From contig DVDT01000110.1 of the NCBI GenBank assembly GCA_015296085.1, forward strand, positions 1 to 62,260: DNA of 62,260 nucleotides, read 5' to 3'. How positions within the stretch are numbered: position 1 is the first letter of the stretch; each line of letters opens with the position of its first letter. Shown here piece by piece: positions 49,249 to 59,367 of this stretch. The DNA is from Trichormus sp. M33_DOE_039. GTDB taxonomy: Bacteria > Cyanobacteriota > Cyanobacteriia > Cyanobacteriales > Nostocaceae. The notes beneath the pieces are model-generated. The model ran no database searches, was not told the origin of the DNA, and saw nothing but the letters and a program-made list of their open reading frames with translations. Both the position numbers and the translations under genes were made by a program.

Positions 49249-51477
49249 ATGTTGGCACAATGGTATGGCTTCAAAAGTGGCAAATGGATGGAAGAAATCA
49301 ACGTCCGTGACTTCATCCAAAAAAATTACACCCTTTACAGTGGCGATGAGTCTTTTTTAACAGTTGCAACTCCAACTACTCAAGCACTCTGGAATCAAGT
49401 CAAAGATTTAATGGCAGTTGAGCGCGAACAAGGCATTCTAGATACAGATACAGAAGTTGTTTCGACAATTACCTCCCATCAACCGGGTTATATTGACCGC
49501 GAACTCGAACAAATAGTGGGATTGCAAACTGAAAAACCTCTGAAACGCGCCATCATGCCGTTAGGTGGGATTCGCGTAGTGAAAGATTCATTACAAGCTT
49601 ATGGTTACGAAATCAATCCTAAAACTGCAGAGATATTTACTAAATACCGCAAAACTCATAACGACGGGGTATTTGATGCCTATACCCGCGAAATGCGCTT
49701 ATGTCGGCACTATGGTATTATCACCGGATTACCAGACGCTTACGGACGCGGCAGAATTATTGGGGATTATCGGCGCGTGGCTTTGTATGGTGTTGATACT
49801 CTCATCGAAGACAAAAAAGCACAACTTATATCTTTAGAATTAGATGTCATCGACGAAGACACAATTCGCCTGCGTGAAGAAATCTCGGAACAAATCAAAG
49901 CACTATTTGAACTGAAGACAATGGCTGGAAGCTACGGGTTTGATATTAGCCAACCCGCAGCCACGGCAAAAGAAGCTGTGCAGTGGCTATATTTTGGCTA
50001 CCTCGCAGCCGTCAAAGAACAAAACGGTGCGGCGATGTCTTTGGGACGAGTTTCTACGTTCCTTGATATCTATTTTGAACGAGACTTACAACAAGGGAAA
50101 ACTAGCGAGTCGGAATTGCAAGAACTCATTGACCATTTTGTGATGAAATTGCGAATGGTGCGATTTTTGCGGACACCCGACTACAATCAACTCTTCTCCG
50201 GTGATCCCACTTGGGTAACGGAATGTGTTGGTGGTGTAGGTGAAGATGGTAGACCTTTGGTAACTAAAAATAGTTTCCGTATTCTGCATACTTTGTATAA
50301 TTTAGGCGCAGCACCAGAGCCAAATTTAACCGTGTTGTGGTCAGAACGCTTGCCAGATAACTTTAAACACTTCTGCACTAAAGTTTCAATTCATACTAGC
50401 TCGATTCAGTATGAAAACGACGATTTGATGCGTTCATACTGGGGAGATGATTATGCGATCGCCTGTTGCGTTTCTGCTATGCGAATTGGTAAACAAATGC
50501 AGTTTTTCGGTGCGCGAGTCAATCTGGCTAAGTGCTTGCTGTATGCCATTAACGGCGGTAAAGATGAAAAATCAGGTGAACAAGTTGCACCAGCGATCGC
50601 ACCTATCACTTCCGAATATCTCGATTACCAACAGGTGTGGGATCAGCTAGAAATCATGATGGCGTGGTTGGCGAAAGCTTATATCAACACCCTCAACGTC
50701 ATCCATTATATGCACGATAAATACTGCTACGAACGCATCGAAATGGCATTGCATGACCGCGACATTTTACGGACAATGGCTTGTGGAATTGCTGGTTTAT
50801 CAGTAGTTGTAGATGCGTTATCCGCCATCAAATATGCGCAAGTCAAAGTATTACGGAATGAAACCGGATTAGCTATTGATTATCAAATTACCGGCGATTT
50901 TCCCAAATATGGCAATAACGACAATCAAGTTGATGCCATAGCGGTAGATTTAGTTACCAAATTCATGAACGAACTGCGTAAATATCCAACTTATCGCCAA
51001 GCCACACCGACACAATCAGTATTAACAATTACCTCAAACGTTGTCTATGGAAAGAAAACAGGTAACACACCCGACGGGAGAAAAGCCGGTGAACCCTTTG
51101 CGCCTGGTGCAAATCCCATGCACGGACGCGATAGTAAAGGTGCGATCGCTTCTCTAGAATCAGTAGCCAAAATTCCCTACAAATACGCACAAGATGGTAT
51201 TTCCAACACTTTCTCAGTTGTGCCATCAGCTTTAGGTAAGTTAGAAGTTGACCAAATCAACAACCTTGTCGGAATGCTGGATGGTTACTTCTGTGATGGC
51301 GGACACCACATTAACGTTAACGTTTTGCAGCGGGAAATGTTGTTGGATGCAATGGAACATCCAGAGTTATATCCGCAGCTAACAATTAGGGTTTCAGGTT
51401 ACGCGGTCAACTTTATTAAATTGACGCGAGAACAGCAACTTGATGTGATTAAGCGGACATTCCACGAACGATTTTAA
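49249..51477 (+). CDS. pflB: Pyruvate formate-lyase
   Basis: This glycyl-radical enzyme (about 742 residues) converts pyruvate and CoA to formate and acetyl-CoA without oxygen. The ATG at 49249 follows GGGGGG, and the text from [10 protein letters not shown] matches the N-terminus of E. coli PflB. The active-site cysteines are the pair in [10 protein letters not shown] (near 405), and the radical glycine is in [10 protein letters not shown] near 716. [11 protein letters not shown] and [12 protein letters not shown] are also typical. Three HIP1 sites lie inside, so it is not a very recent foreign gene. An adjacent activase is present downstream. Confidence 0.97.
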   Translation: MLAQWYGFKSGKWMEEINVRDFIQKNYTLYSGDESFLTVATPTTQALWNQVKDLMAVEREQGILDTDTEVVSTITSHQPGYIDRELEQIVGLQTEKPLKRAIMPLGGIRVVKDSLQAYGYEINPKTAEIFTKYRKTHNDGVFDAYTREMRLCRHYGIITGLPDAYGRGRIIGDYRRVALYGVDTLIEDKKAQLISLELDVIDEDTIRLREEISEQIKALFELKTMAGSYGFDISQPAATAKEAVQWLYFGYLAAVKEQNGAAMSLGRVSTFLDIYFERDLQQGKTSESELQELIDHFVMKLRMVRFLRTPDYNQLFSGDPTWVTECVGGVGEDGRPLVTKNSFRILHTLYNLGAAPEPNLTVLWSERLPDNFKHFCTKVSIHTSSIQYENDDLMRSYWGDDYAIACCVSAMRIGKQMQFFGARVNLAKCLLYAINGGKDEKSGEQVAPAIAPITSEYLDYQQVWDQLEIMMAWLAKAYINTLNVIHYMHDKYCYERIEMALHDRDILRTMACGIAGLSVVVDALSAIKYAQVKVLRNETGLAIDYQITGDFPKYGNNDNQVDAIAVDLVTKFMNELRKYPTYRQATPTQSVLTITSNVVYGKKTGNTPDGRKAGEPFAPGANPMHGRDSKGAIASLESVAKIPYKYAQDGISNTFSVVPSALGKLEVDQINNLVGMLDGYFCDGGHHINVNVLQREMLLDAMEHPELYPQLTIRVSGYAVNFIKLTREQQLDVIKRTFHERF

Positions 51478-51506
51478 ATTTTAAAATATCCCAAAAACCT
51501 CTTGTA

Positions 51507-51528
51507 TAGACGCGATTCATCGCGTCTA
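51507..51528. repeat. TAGACGCGAT palindrome
   Basis: TAGACGCGAT and ATCGCGTCTA are perfect arms with a 2-nt gap. This sequence type is dispersed; a related core occurs at 9504-9554. Confidence 0.65.
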
Positions 51529-51538
51529 CAAATAAATG

Positions 51539-51576
51539 ATATCCCTAACTTATCCAAACATTTAGGGATATTTTTT
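51539..51576 (+). terminator. pflB rho-independent terminator
   Basis: A perfect 10-bp stem ATATCCCTAA / TTAGGGATAT is followed by TTTTT. It separates pflB from pflA. Confidence 0.85.
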
Positions 51577-51793
51577 CGTCTGATTTCAGATTATTGAACA
51601 TCAGATGAGATTAGCGAAGATAAAAGTGCTTAGTAAAAAATAACTTAAATTCATAATTTATATATATTTCCTTATAAAAGACAAAAAATTCAACAAATTA
51701 TGAATCTGCTGCCAAAAAGATGAACATATTATCACCAGAAATTCCAAATATGATGATTTCCCAACTTAAAATTAAAGCTAATTTCTAGCTATT

Positions 51794-51807
51794 TTGATCA
51801 ATATCTA
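51794..51807. promoter_or_regulatory. FNR-like motif before pflA
   Basis: TTGATCAATATCTA differs at one defining position from the FNR box TTGAT-N4-ATCAA. It lies about 150 bp before the pflA ATG. Whether the organism has an Fnr-type regulator cannot be seen here. Confidence 0.25.
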
Positions 51808-51954
51808 AGGGGGATCACACCAGACTAAATTTAATTACTGAAATTGATCGTGTAGCGCAATGTATCCCCACAACTTCCTCACATTTGTTATCTATAACTC
51901 ATGATTAGAGCTAAAAGATCAGTTGATGGGTGATGTCAAATGTAGGTAATATTC

Positions 51955-52758
51955 ATGCACAATCTAAAATTCCCAACTTTTCCCATCGAACATGACACAA
52001 TAGAGAATATTCCTGTAGTTCCAGAAATAATTAATGCTGGCTATATACATTCAGTAGAAAGTTGTGGAACAGTTGACGGGCCAGGTATTCGATTCTTAAT
52101 TTTCACATCTGGTTGTCCATTACGCTGCCTTTATTGCAGCAACGTTGATTGTCGCTATTTAGAAAATGGTAAACCAGCCAGCGTTGAAGAATTAGTGGCA
52201 GAAATTCAAAAGTACACATCTTACATGAAATCCTCTGGTGGAGGCGTGACTATAAGTGGTGGCGAACCGTTAATGCAGCCGGAATTTGTGAGAGAAATCT
52301 TTCAACAATGTCAAAGATTAGGTATTCATACAGCATTAAATACTTCTGGCTTTTGTAACTTAGAATCTGCTAAATCTGTATTAGAGTTTGTAGATTTAGT
52401 TTTACTGGATATTAAATCATTTGATCCCAAGACTTATACTAGAGTTACAGGTTGTGACATTGAACCAACACTGGCTTTAGCTAAATATCTGAATACAATT
52501 AATAAGCCTACTTGGATTCGCTTTGTTTTAGTTCCAGGTCTAACTGATCAACCAGAAAATATAAATGGGTTGGCTGATTTTATTGCCCCATTCAATAATG
52601 TTGAAAGATTAGAAGTATTACCATTTCATAAAATGGGGGAATATAAATGGTCAGAGTTAGGGTTTAAATACCTGTTGGAAAATACTCTTCCACCATCTCC
52701 AGAACAACTACAAGCAACATTAAATATATTTCGCAGCAAAGAAATTTTTGCGATTTAA
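51955..52758 (+). CDS. pflA: Pyruvate formate-lyase activating enzyme
   Basis: The activase (267 residues) is a radical-SAM enzyme that makes the glycyl radical on PflB. The CX3CX2C cluster is CPLRCLYC near residues 54-61, in the family order with SCGTVDGPGIRFLIF before it. SAM contacts are in GGVTISGGEPLMQPEF. The length is close to the E. coli PflA (246). The upstream spacing of 478 bp with a terminator means it is transcribed apart from pflB. adhE follows 60 bp later, so pflA and adhE probably form an operon. Confidence 0.96.
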   Translation: MHNLKFPTFPIEHDTIENIPVVPEIINAGYIHSVESCGTVDGPGIRFLIFTSGCPLRCLYCSNVDCRYLENGKPASVEELVAEIQKYTSYMKSSGGGVTISGGEPLMQPEFVREIFQQCQRLGIHTALNTSGFCNLESAKSVLEFVDLVLLDIKSFDPKTYTRVTGCDIEPTLALAKYLNTINKPTWIRFVLVPGLTDQPENINGLADFIAPFNNVERLEVLPFHKMGEYKWSELGFKYLLENTLPPSPEQLQATLNIFRSKEIFAI

Positions 52759-52818
52759 GCATTGTTTGATGCTGAAAAACTTAAATATTTGTAGTAAATT
52801 ACGCAGCAGGATAAAAAC

Positions 52819-55500
52819 ATGAAAGTGACCAATATCGCAGAATTAGAATTACTTGTGCAACGAGTGAAAACTGCACAAACAAAATACTCTAGTTACTCTC
52901 AAGAGCAAGTTGATTTAATCTTTAAAAAGACGGCACTAGCAGCTAATGCAGAACGAATTCCGCTAGCAAAATTGGCAGTTGCAGAAACAGGTATGGGGAT
53001 TGTAGAAGATAAGGTGATTAAAAATCACTTTGCTTCTGAATTTATCTACAACAAATATAAACATGAAAAGACTTGCGGCATTATTGAAGAAGACCACACC
53101 TTTGGTATTCAAAAAATATCTGAGCCTGTTGGTATTGTTGCTGGTATTGTACCTGTAACTAATCCAACGGCAACAACAATTTTTAAGGCCTTAATTGCTT
53201 TAAAAACTCGTAACGCTATTATTTTTTCACCCCACCCTAAATCCAAAAAATGCACTGTAGAAGCAGCCAAAATTATCCTTAAAGCTGCTATTGCGGCAGG
53301 TGCGCCAGCAGATATTATTGGTTGGATTGATGAGCCAACGGTGGAGTTATCTAACGCCTTAATGCAGCATCCAGAAATTAAATTAATTTTAGCCACTGGT
53401 GGGCCAGGAATGGTACGCGCTGCTTACTCTTCGGGAAATCCATCTTTAGGTGTTGGTGCTGGTAATACTCCAGCCGTAATTGATAGTAGCGCACATATTC
53501 AAACTGCGGTCAGTTCGATTTTATTAAGTAAAACCTTTGACAATGGCATGATTTGTGCTTCGGAACAATCAGTTGTTGTGGTTGATGATATTTACGATCA
53601 AGTTAAACAAGAATTTACCAGTCGTGGTGCATATTTTCTCAACAATGAGGAAAAAGAAAAGCTGGGTAATATAATTTTGAGAGAGGGCAGATTAAATCCG
53701 GCAATTGTGGGACAGTCGGTGGATACTTTAGCTAAGTTAGCAGGAATTTCACTACCAAATCATCATGATGACGATGCTTCGCAAGTACCAAAGATTTATA
53801 AAGTCTTAATCGGTGAAGTTGAAGCAGTAGGAGCTAGTGAAGCTTTTGCTTATGAAAAATTGTCGCCAATTTTGGCTATGTATCGAGCATCAACCTTCCA
53901 TGAAGCTGTAGATAAAGCTGAACAATTGGTGGAATTTGGAGGACTAGGACACACATCGGTATTGTACACAAATCCCGCCAATCTAGATGATATTGCTTAT
54001 TTTGAGAATAAGATGAAAACGGGGCGTGTCCTGATTAATACTCCATCTTCTCAAGGTGCAATTGGTGATTTATATAACTTTAAACTTGACCCATCTTTAA
54101 CTTTAGGTTGTGGTACTTGGGGAGGTAATACTGTTTCTGATAACGTTACACCTCATCATCTCGTCAATATCAAAACAGTATCGCAACGTCGGCAAAATAT
54201 GTTGTGGTTTCGTGTACCACCTAAAATATATTTCAAATATGGATGTTTGCCTGTAGCTCTAAGAGATTTAGTAGGTAAAGAACGTGCTTTTATCGTTACA
54301 GATAAACCATTATTTGATTTAGGAATAGTCGATAAAGTTACCCAAGTTTTAGACGAAATTGGGGTGAAACATGATGTATTTCACGATGTTGAACCCGACC
54401 CCACATTATCTAATGTCAATAAAGGATTAGCCTTACTCAGAAGTTATCAACCAGATGTGATTATTGCTATTGGCGGTGGTTCGCCAATGGATGCAGCGAA
54501 AGTGATGTGGTTGATGTATGAACATCCTGATGTCGAATTTGAAGGCTTGGCGATGCGGTTTATGGATATCCGCAAACGGGTTTATGAATTACCACCTTTG
54601 GGACAAAAAGCTATTATGGTGGCAATTCCCACAACTTCGGGAACGGGTTCAGAGGTGACACCCTTTGCTGTCGTCACAGATGACAGGGTAGGCGTGAAAT
54701 ACCCCTTGGCAGATTATGCACTAACTCCGAATATTGCGATCGCTGACCCGGAACTCGTCTCAAATATGCCCAAAAAACTCACGGCCTACGGTGGGATTGA
54801 TGCCTTAACTCATGCCTTAGAATCCTACGTATCCGTAATGGCGAGCGAGTTTACTGATGGTTTAGCACTGCAAGCCATCAGATTATTGTTTAAATATTTA
54901 CCCAGTGCTTACAACAATGGTGCTAAAGACCCAAAAGCACGGGAAAAAGTACATTATGCTGCCACAATTGCGGGTATGGCCTTTGCGAATGCCTTCTTGG
55001 GTATTTGTCACTCAATGGCACATAAACTCGGTGCAACCTTCCATGTCCCCCACGGACTCGCTAACGCCTTGATGATCTCCCACGTCATCCGCTACAACGC
55101 TACCGATATTCCCTTCAAGCAAGCAATCTTTCCACAGTACAAATATCCCAATGCCAAAGACAGATATGCTCAAATAGCTGATCACTTACATTTGGGTGGG
55201 AATACAGCCGATGAAAAAGTAGAATTATTGATTATGGCGATCGAAAATCTCAAACGCCAAATTGATATACCTGGCACGATTAAACAAGCTTTAGGAGACG
55301 AAGATCAAGAGTTCTATGCCAAGGTGGAAGAAATGGCAGAACAAGCATTTGACGACCAATGCACAGGAGCAAACCCACGTTATCCACTGATGAACGATTT
55401 GAAAGAATTGTATGTCTTAGCCTATCAAGGTTGTCGCATTGATGCGGCACTGTATCATAACGTGGATGGAGCAATGGTTTCACAAAAGGTAGGGGTCTGA
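52819..55500 (+). CDS. adhE: Bifunctional acetaldehyde-CoA / alcohol dehydrogenase
   Basis: AdhE (893 residues) reduces acetyl-CoA to acetaldehyde and then to ethanol, oxidising two NADH. Residues 1 to about 440 are the aldehyde dehydrogenase half, with the catalytic Cys near 245 in GMICASEQSVVVV. The second half is the iron-dependent alcohol dehydrogenase, with IAIGGGSPMDAAKV, TTSGTGSEVTPF, GGIDALTHALESYVS and GICHSMAHKLGATFH. The full length agrees with the family. One HIP1 site lies inside. Its position with pfl genes is the classic mixed-acid fermentation set. Confidence 0.97.
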   Translation: MKVTNIAELELLVQRVKTAQTKYSSYSQEQVDLIFKKTALAANAERIPLAKLAVAETGMGIVEDKVIKNHFASEFIYNKYKHEKTCGIIEEDHTFGIQKISEPVGIVAGIVPVTNPTATTIFKALIALKTRNAIIFSPHPKSKKCTVEAAKIILKAAIAAGAPADIIGWIDEPTVELSNALMQHPEIKLILATGGPGMVRAAYSSGNPSLGVGAGNTPAVIDSSAHIQTAVSSILLSKTFDNGMICASEQSVVVVDDIYDQVKQEFTSRGAYFLNNEEKEKLGNIILREGRLNPAIVGQSVDTLAKLAGISLPNHHDDDASQVPKIYKVLIGEVEAVGASEAFAYEKLSPILAMYRASTFHEAVDKAEQLVEFGGLGHTSVLYTNPANLDDIAYFENKMKTGRVLINTPSSQGAIGDLYNFKLDPSLTLGCGTWGGNTVSDNVTPHHLVNIKTVSQRRQNMLWFRVPPKIYFKYGCLPVALRDLVGKERAFIVTDKPLFDLGIVDKVTQVLDEIGVKHDVFHDVEPDPTLSNVNKGLALLRSYQPDVIIAIGGGSPMDAAKVMWLMYEHPDVEFEGLAMRFMDIRKRVYELPPLGQKAIMVAIPTTSGTGSEVTPFAVVTDDRVGVKYPLADYALTPNIAIADPELVSNMPKKLTAYGGIDALTHALESYVSVMASEFTDGLALQAIRLLFKYLPSAYNNGAKDPKAREKVHYAATIAGMAFANAFLGICHSMAHKLGATFHVPHGLANALMISHVIRYNATDIPFKQAIFPQYKYPNAKDRYAQIADHLHLGGNTADEKVELLIMAIENLKRQIDIPGTIKQALGDEDQEFYAKVEEMAEQAFDDQCTGANPRYPLMNDLKELYVLAYQGCRIDAALYHNVDGAMVSQKVGV

Positions 55501-55576
55501 TCAATACCGTTTAGTTAAGGAATTTCTTGGTTAAGGCAGGCAGGGGAAGCAAGGGGAGAAGAGAAGCAGGAAGAGA

Positions 55577-55609
55577 AGTTGCCAGGAGGGTTTCCCTCCT
55601 AGCAAACTT
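55577..55609. repeat. GGAGGG-TTT-CCCTCC palindromic element
   Basis: A 6-bp perfect core extended by AAGTTGC / GCAAACTT arms, with one bulge. It may serve as the transcript end of adhE. Confidence 0.6.
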
Positions 55610-55647
55610 CGGGGAAGAGAAGAATTCTCAAAATAACCCTCTTTCGT

Positions 55648-55681
55648 CCCCTGCCTCAAGAAGCTTATCCGAACCGTATTG
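55648..55681. repeat. Copy B of the CCCCTGCCTCAAG-AGCTTATCC repeat
   Basis: Matches 42115-42148 with one mismatch. Here no element is inserted in front, so it serves as the comparison for the MITE insertion. Confidence 0.75.
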
Positions 55682-55687
55682 GGAGGA

Positions 55688-55745
55688 CAAGAAAGTAAAA
55701 AGCTAAAAGGTAAAAACAATCATCTTTTTACTTTTGCTTTTTTCG
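55688..55745. repeat. AAAAGGTAAAA / TTTTTACTTTT low-complexity repeat
   Basis: Purine and pyrimidine arms can pair. The same class as at 7322, 28563 and 57999. Confidence 0.55.
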
Positions 55746-55757
55746 CCCCATGCCCAA

Positions 55758-56666
55758 TCAAGGAATCGGAACGGATCGCAATAATCGCTCAACAACACTT
55801 CTGGAACTACGTCCTCCCCTGGGAATTAGCCGATGACACAGCACATGAGGCGCAAGCAATTTCACATCATCGGGAATAGCATAATCACGTCCTAACAGAA
55901 AAGCTAAAGCTTGGGTAGCTTTTTGTAGGGCTACTGTCCCCCGTGGACTGACACCCAAAGTAATTTCTTCATCTTGGCGGGTTGTCCGTACCAATTCTAG
56001 GATGTATTTTTGCAAAGAAGTTTCTACTTTTACCTGCGAACAAATTTCCCGCAATTGTGCAATCTCTGCCAAACTCATACACGGCTGTAAATCATCTACC
56101 TTAATACCCTGTTGGAGATTGTGCAGCATTTCTAATTCTTCATCCGCCGAGGGATAGCCTAAACTCAAGGACAGCATAAATCTATCCATTTGAGCTTCTG
56201 GAAGGGGAAAAGTACCTTGATATTCGACGGGGTTTTGGGTAGCAATGACAAAAAACGGTTGTGGGACAGGACGGGAAACACCATCGACTGTCACCTGATG
56301 TTCTTCCATGACTTCCAGCAAAGCCGACTGAGTGCGAGGTGTAGCACGATTGATTTCGTCAGCTAATAATACATTCGCAAACACCGGGCCGGGAAGATAA
56401 CTAAACTCGCCACTTTTGGGATTCCAGATGTTAGTACCTGTGATATCGGTTGGCAGTAAATCAGGGGTACATTGTAGGCGTTGAAATTTACCATCAAGTG
56501 AACGTGCCAAAGATTTAGCAAGGAGAGTTTTACCGACTCCTGGCACATCTTCTAACAAAGCATGACCACCACCTAATAATGCTACTAAAACTAGGCGTAT
56601 GGCTTCGCTTTTACCAACGATGGTACGGGTAAGATTTTGGGTTAGAGCGTCAATTTTTTCTCTCAT
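55758..56666 (-). CDS. MoxR family AAA+ ATPase
   Basis: A MoxR ATPase of about 302 residues. Walker A is GVGKTLLAKSLARSL (near 40). Walker B and its surroundings are NVLLADEINRATPRTQSALLEVM (near 100), and sensor motifs include VIATQNPVEYQGTFPLPEAQMDRF. MoxR proteins act as chaperones that help metal or cofactor insertion and usually have a DUF58 partner; none is seen beside it here. The ATG at 56666 is preferred to an upstream TTG at 56675. It is convergent with adhE. Confidence 0.93.
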   Translation of the reverse strand: MREKIDALTQNLTRTIVGKSEAIRLVLVALLGGGHALLEDVPGVGKTLLAKSLARSLDGKFQRLQCTPDLLPTDITGTNIWNPKSGEFSYLPGPVFANVLLADEINRATPRTQSALLEVMEEHQVTVDGVSRPVPQPFFVIATQNPVEYQGTFPLPEAQMDRFMLSLSLGYPSADEELEMLHNLQQGIKVDDLQPCMSLAEIAQLREICSQVKVETSLQKYILELVRTTRQDEEITLGVSPRGTVALQKATQALAFLLGRDYAIPDDVKLLAPHVLCHRLIPRGGRSSRSVVERLLRSVPIP

Positions 56667-56861
56667 GCACCACAAGGGGATTTGGCTATAAGAAACTGGA
56701 GTAGAGAATACCTATGCCTGATTCCCCACCCCGGTATTTACAGTATTCCCACCTAAAGAATTCAAAATTCAAAATTCGTCAGAATTCAAAATGGGGAGTG
56801 GGGATGTAGGAGACATGGAGAATTTTTACACCAATACCCAGTCCCCAATCCCCAAAGTCAG

Positions 56862-57929
56862 TTATCCTTCTGATAAAAGTTTTCTGGCGATCGCACAATC
56901 TTGTTGAATTTGGTTTTTCAAGGCTTCTAGGGAAGGGAATTTTTGTTCGGGGCGTAAAAATTCGACTAACTGCACAGAGAGTTTTTTCCCGTACAAATCA
57001 CCACTCCAATCAAGCAGATGTACTTCTACTGAAGAATAAGTTCCGTTGACGGTGGGACGATTGCCGATATTCATTACTCCCAAAATCTCACTAGGGGTAT
57101 TAGCTGTGGGTGTGTCGTGAAGGATCTGCACACGTACAGCATAAACGCCTTTGCCGGGAATAAACTTATCAATTGGTAGTTCTAAGTTGGCTGTAGGAAA
57201 GCCTATAGTTCTACCTAGTTGTTCGCCTTCGACAACCGTGCCAATTAGAGTATAAAGCCGTCCTAAACATCGACTAGCATTCTTAATATCGCCACTGGCT
57301 AAGGATTTACGGATCAGTGAAGTGCTAATGGGGGCATTATGGCTCAGATCCAAGCCGCTACAACTATTTTCCGCTATGGCGGGAAGAGTAGAAGTTTGCA
57401 GAGTAACTATAGTCACAGGAATGTTGTATTTAGCTGCGATCGCTTGTAAATCTTGAGCCGTACCCAAGCGATTTTTCCCAAAACAAAAATCTTGACCAAC
57501 ACTAATTCGCTGACAGCGAAGTCGTTGTACGATAATCCTTTCCACAAATTCTTCGGGAGATAAAGCTGCTAACTCCCGGTCAAAAGGCAATAGTACAAGT
57601 TGTTGTACCCCAAGCGATCGCAATTGTTCTACTTTCTCATCTAACGGTGTTAACCATGTCCGGGGTTGTCCCGTGAAAAACTCTTGGGGATGAGGGCGAA
57701 AAGTTACGACTGTAGAATATATCTGTTCTTGTGGTGTTGCTAGGGGGTCTGCTGGTGGGAGTGGTGGCGTGGCGAGTCCCTTTCCCCCCATCAAAATTGG
57801 TTGAATAACTCTTTGATGGCCAAGATGCACGCCATCAAATTTGCCTAGAGCAACAGCAGTTGGCGTTAGCAGCTTTTCAGTTGCCGCAGCAACCCACACA
57901 GAACAGCCATTTTGAGACAGATTTGGCAC
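56862..57929 (-). CDS. ribF: Bifunctional riboflavin kinase / FAD synthetase
   Basis: RibF (355 residues) phosphorylates riboflavin to FMN and adenylylates FMN to FAD. The N-terminal nucleotidyltransferase half has VALGKFDGVHLGHQRVI, TFRPHPQEFF and VGQDFCFGKNRLG. The C-terminal kinase half has GRTIGFPTANL and NIGNRPTV. The start is GTG; another GTG at 57899 (VWVAAATEKLL) is equally good. Residues 48-70 (GGKGLATPPLPPADPLATP) are a Pro-rich insertion not usual in this loop, probably from a dispersed repeat. Confidence 0.95.
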   Translation of the reverse strand: MPNLSQNGCSVWVAAATEKLLTPTAVALGKFDGVHLGHQRVIQPILMGGKGLATPPLPPADPLATPQEQIYSTVVTFRPHPQEFFTGQPRTWLTPLDEKVEQLRSLGVQQLVLLPFDRELAALSPEEFVERIIVQRLRCQRISVGQDFCFGKNRLGTAQDLQAIAAKYNIPVTIVTLQTSTLPAIAENSCSGLDLSHNAPISTSLIRKSLASGDIKNASRCLGRLYTLIGTVVEGEQLGRTIGFPTANLELPIDKFIPGKGVYAVRVQILHDTPTANTPSEILGVMNIGNRPTVNGTYSSVEVHLLDWSGDLYGKKLSVQLVEFLRPEQKFPSLEALKNQIQQDCAIARKLLSEG

Positions 57930-57998
57930 TTGGATTTTGTGATTTGAGGTTTATTGAAGTCAGACAGTCAGCAGTCCCAATGAATAGGTCATAGGGCA

Positions 57999-58068
57999 TA
58001 AAAAAGGCAAAAGTAAAAATTAAAAAGATTCTTTTGTTTTCCCTTTTACCCTTTACCTTTTTACTTCC
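57999..58068. repeat. AAAAAGGCAAAAGTAAAA low-complexity repeat with pyrimidine arm
   Basis: Arms AAAAGGCAAAAGTAAAAA and CCCTTTTACCCTTTACC can partly pair. It lies between the MBL gene and ribF, both on the minus strand, 70 bp before the ribF-distal gene. Confidence 0.55.
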
Positions 58069-58135
58069 TGATCTTTCCTGCTTCCTGTCTTCTTCAAATC
58101 TAATCTAAAATCTACCATCACTCAGACAGCAACTT

Positions 58136-59032
58136 TTATCCAGAAAAATTACTCACTGAAAAAGATTCTGATAAGGAGGCTGACACAGGAATTTGAAGTA
58201 CCATTCCTTCCCTTGCCATAATTGCGCCAGGAAATTGGGCAAAGGCTTGCGCGCCTACATGATCCAAAAAGTCATCATCATGAGCTGGATCATGGTGAAA
58301 AATCACTAGTGTTTTCACATTGGCAGCTTTAGCTACTTTGATCGCCTCTTGCCAAGTAGAATGTCCCCAACCGATTTTCGGCGATTTAGGGGAATAGTAT
58401 TCGTCATCAGTGTAGGTAGAATCGTAAATCAGAATATCCGCATTCCGGGCTAACCACAGGACATTTTCATCTAATTTATCGGGAAAATGTTCTGTATCGG
58501 TAATGTAAACCGCCGATCCACCACACCAGTTAACTCGATATCCCACCGCTTCACCGGGATGGTTAAGTGGTGCTGTTTCTACTGTAATATCATTAATGTG
58601 TATCGGTTTTCCTGGGTTAACGTCATGAAAATGCAGATTAGCCTGCATAATCTGCAATGGTACGGGAAAATTAGGGTGAAGCATCTGATCGTTGAGACGT
58701 TGTTCTACCGTAGAACCGTCAGGAGCGATCGCGCCATAAATATGAAAATTATTCCCTTTCACAAACCCAGGGACAAAGAAGGGAAAACCCTGCATATGAT
58801 CCCAATGAGAATGAGTGAAAAATAGATAAGCTTCTATTGGCATTTGACGCAATAAAGATTGCCCCAAAACGTGCAGCCCTGTTCCGCCATCGAAAATTAA
58901 GCGTTTACCACCCACTTGCATCTCAATACAAGGGGTATTGCCACCATAGCGGACTGTATGTGGCCCTGGACAGGGGATGCTCCCACGAACGCCCCAAAAT
59001 TGCACAGTAAATTGGTTCTCTATCCTTGACAT
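58136..59032 (-). CDS. MBL-fold metallo-hydrolase
   Basis: About 298 residues of the metallo-beta-lactamase superfamily. The zinc motif H-x-H-x-D-H is FTHSHWDHMQGFPFF, with GGTGLHVLG and YITDTEH (Asp ligand). A late motif is FHHDPAHDDD. The sub-type resembles cAMP phosphodiesterase-like MBL proteins that start WGVRGSIPCPG. The substrate is unknown. The ATG at 59032 (MSRIENQF) fits this start; the frame extends to 59071 with no support. It precedes ribF on the same strand but with a 200-bp gap. Confidence 0.9.
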   Translation of the reverse strand: MSRIENQFTVQFWGVRGSIPCPGPHTVRYGGNTPCIEMQVGGKRLIFDGGTGLHVLGQSLLRQMPIEAYLFFTHSHWDHMQGFPFFVPGFVKGNNFHIYGAIAPDGSTVEQRLNDQMLHPNFPVPLQIMQANLHFHDVNPGKPIHINDITVETAPLNHPGEAVGYRVNWCGGSAVYITDTEHFPDKLDENVLWLARNADILIYDSTYTDDEYYSPKSPKIGWGHSTWQEAIKVAKAANVKTLVIFHHDPAHDDDFLDHVGAQAFAQFPGAIMAREGMVLQIPVSASLSESFSVSNFSG

Positions 59033-59286
59033 GGGTATTGGTTGCTGGACTGAGCGGGCGATCAATAACAAAGTGTAAGTTGTTTGTTAAATTTATACTG
59101 TTTTACCGTAGGAGATAGAGAAATAAATAATTGGTAAAACAGCATACATGGTTTGATTTAACCTATGTAACATGGGTGAGGCTATGCCTAGCACTTACCT
59201 CATTATTCCCAAAATATGTGTATCAGTAATAGCAAGAACGCTCCTATTTTATAGCCTAAATTTGGCTCTCTTGCACACAAAAGAGT

Positions 59287-59340
59287 AATAGTCATTGGTC
59301 ATTAGTCACTAGTCCATAGGCAACAGTCACTAGTTGTTGT
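59287..59340. repeat. Heptamer (STRR) repeat after surE
   Basis: Units of the type TAGTCATTGGTCATTAGTCA, a 7-bp period with variants. Confidence 0.7.
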
Positions 59341-59367
59341 CACATGCTTTCCCACACCCCTACACTC

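Larger units (their letters stand above)
51478..51954. other. pflB-pflA intergenic region
   Basis: No gene is seen. It holds a palindrome (51507-51528), the pflB terminator (51539-51576) and an FNR-like motif (51794-51807). Confidence 0.5.
55501..55757. other. Repeat-rich region after adhE
   Basis: Purine-rich AGCAAGGGGAGAAGAG tracts, a palindrome at 55577-55609, copy B of a 34-bp repeat and a TTTTTACTTTT tract. No gene is seen. Confidence 0.5.

Noticed and set aside
51851-51864. GTAGCGCAATGTAT as an NtcA site before pflA
   Set aside because: The second half-site is TAT, not TAC, so the match is incomplete.
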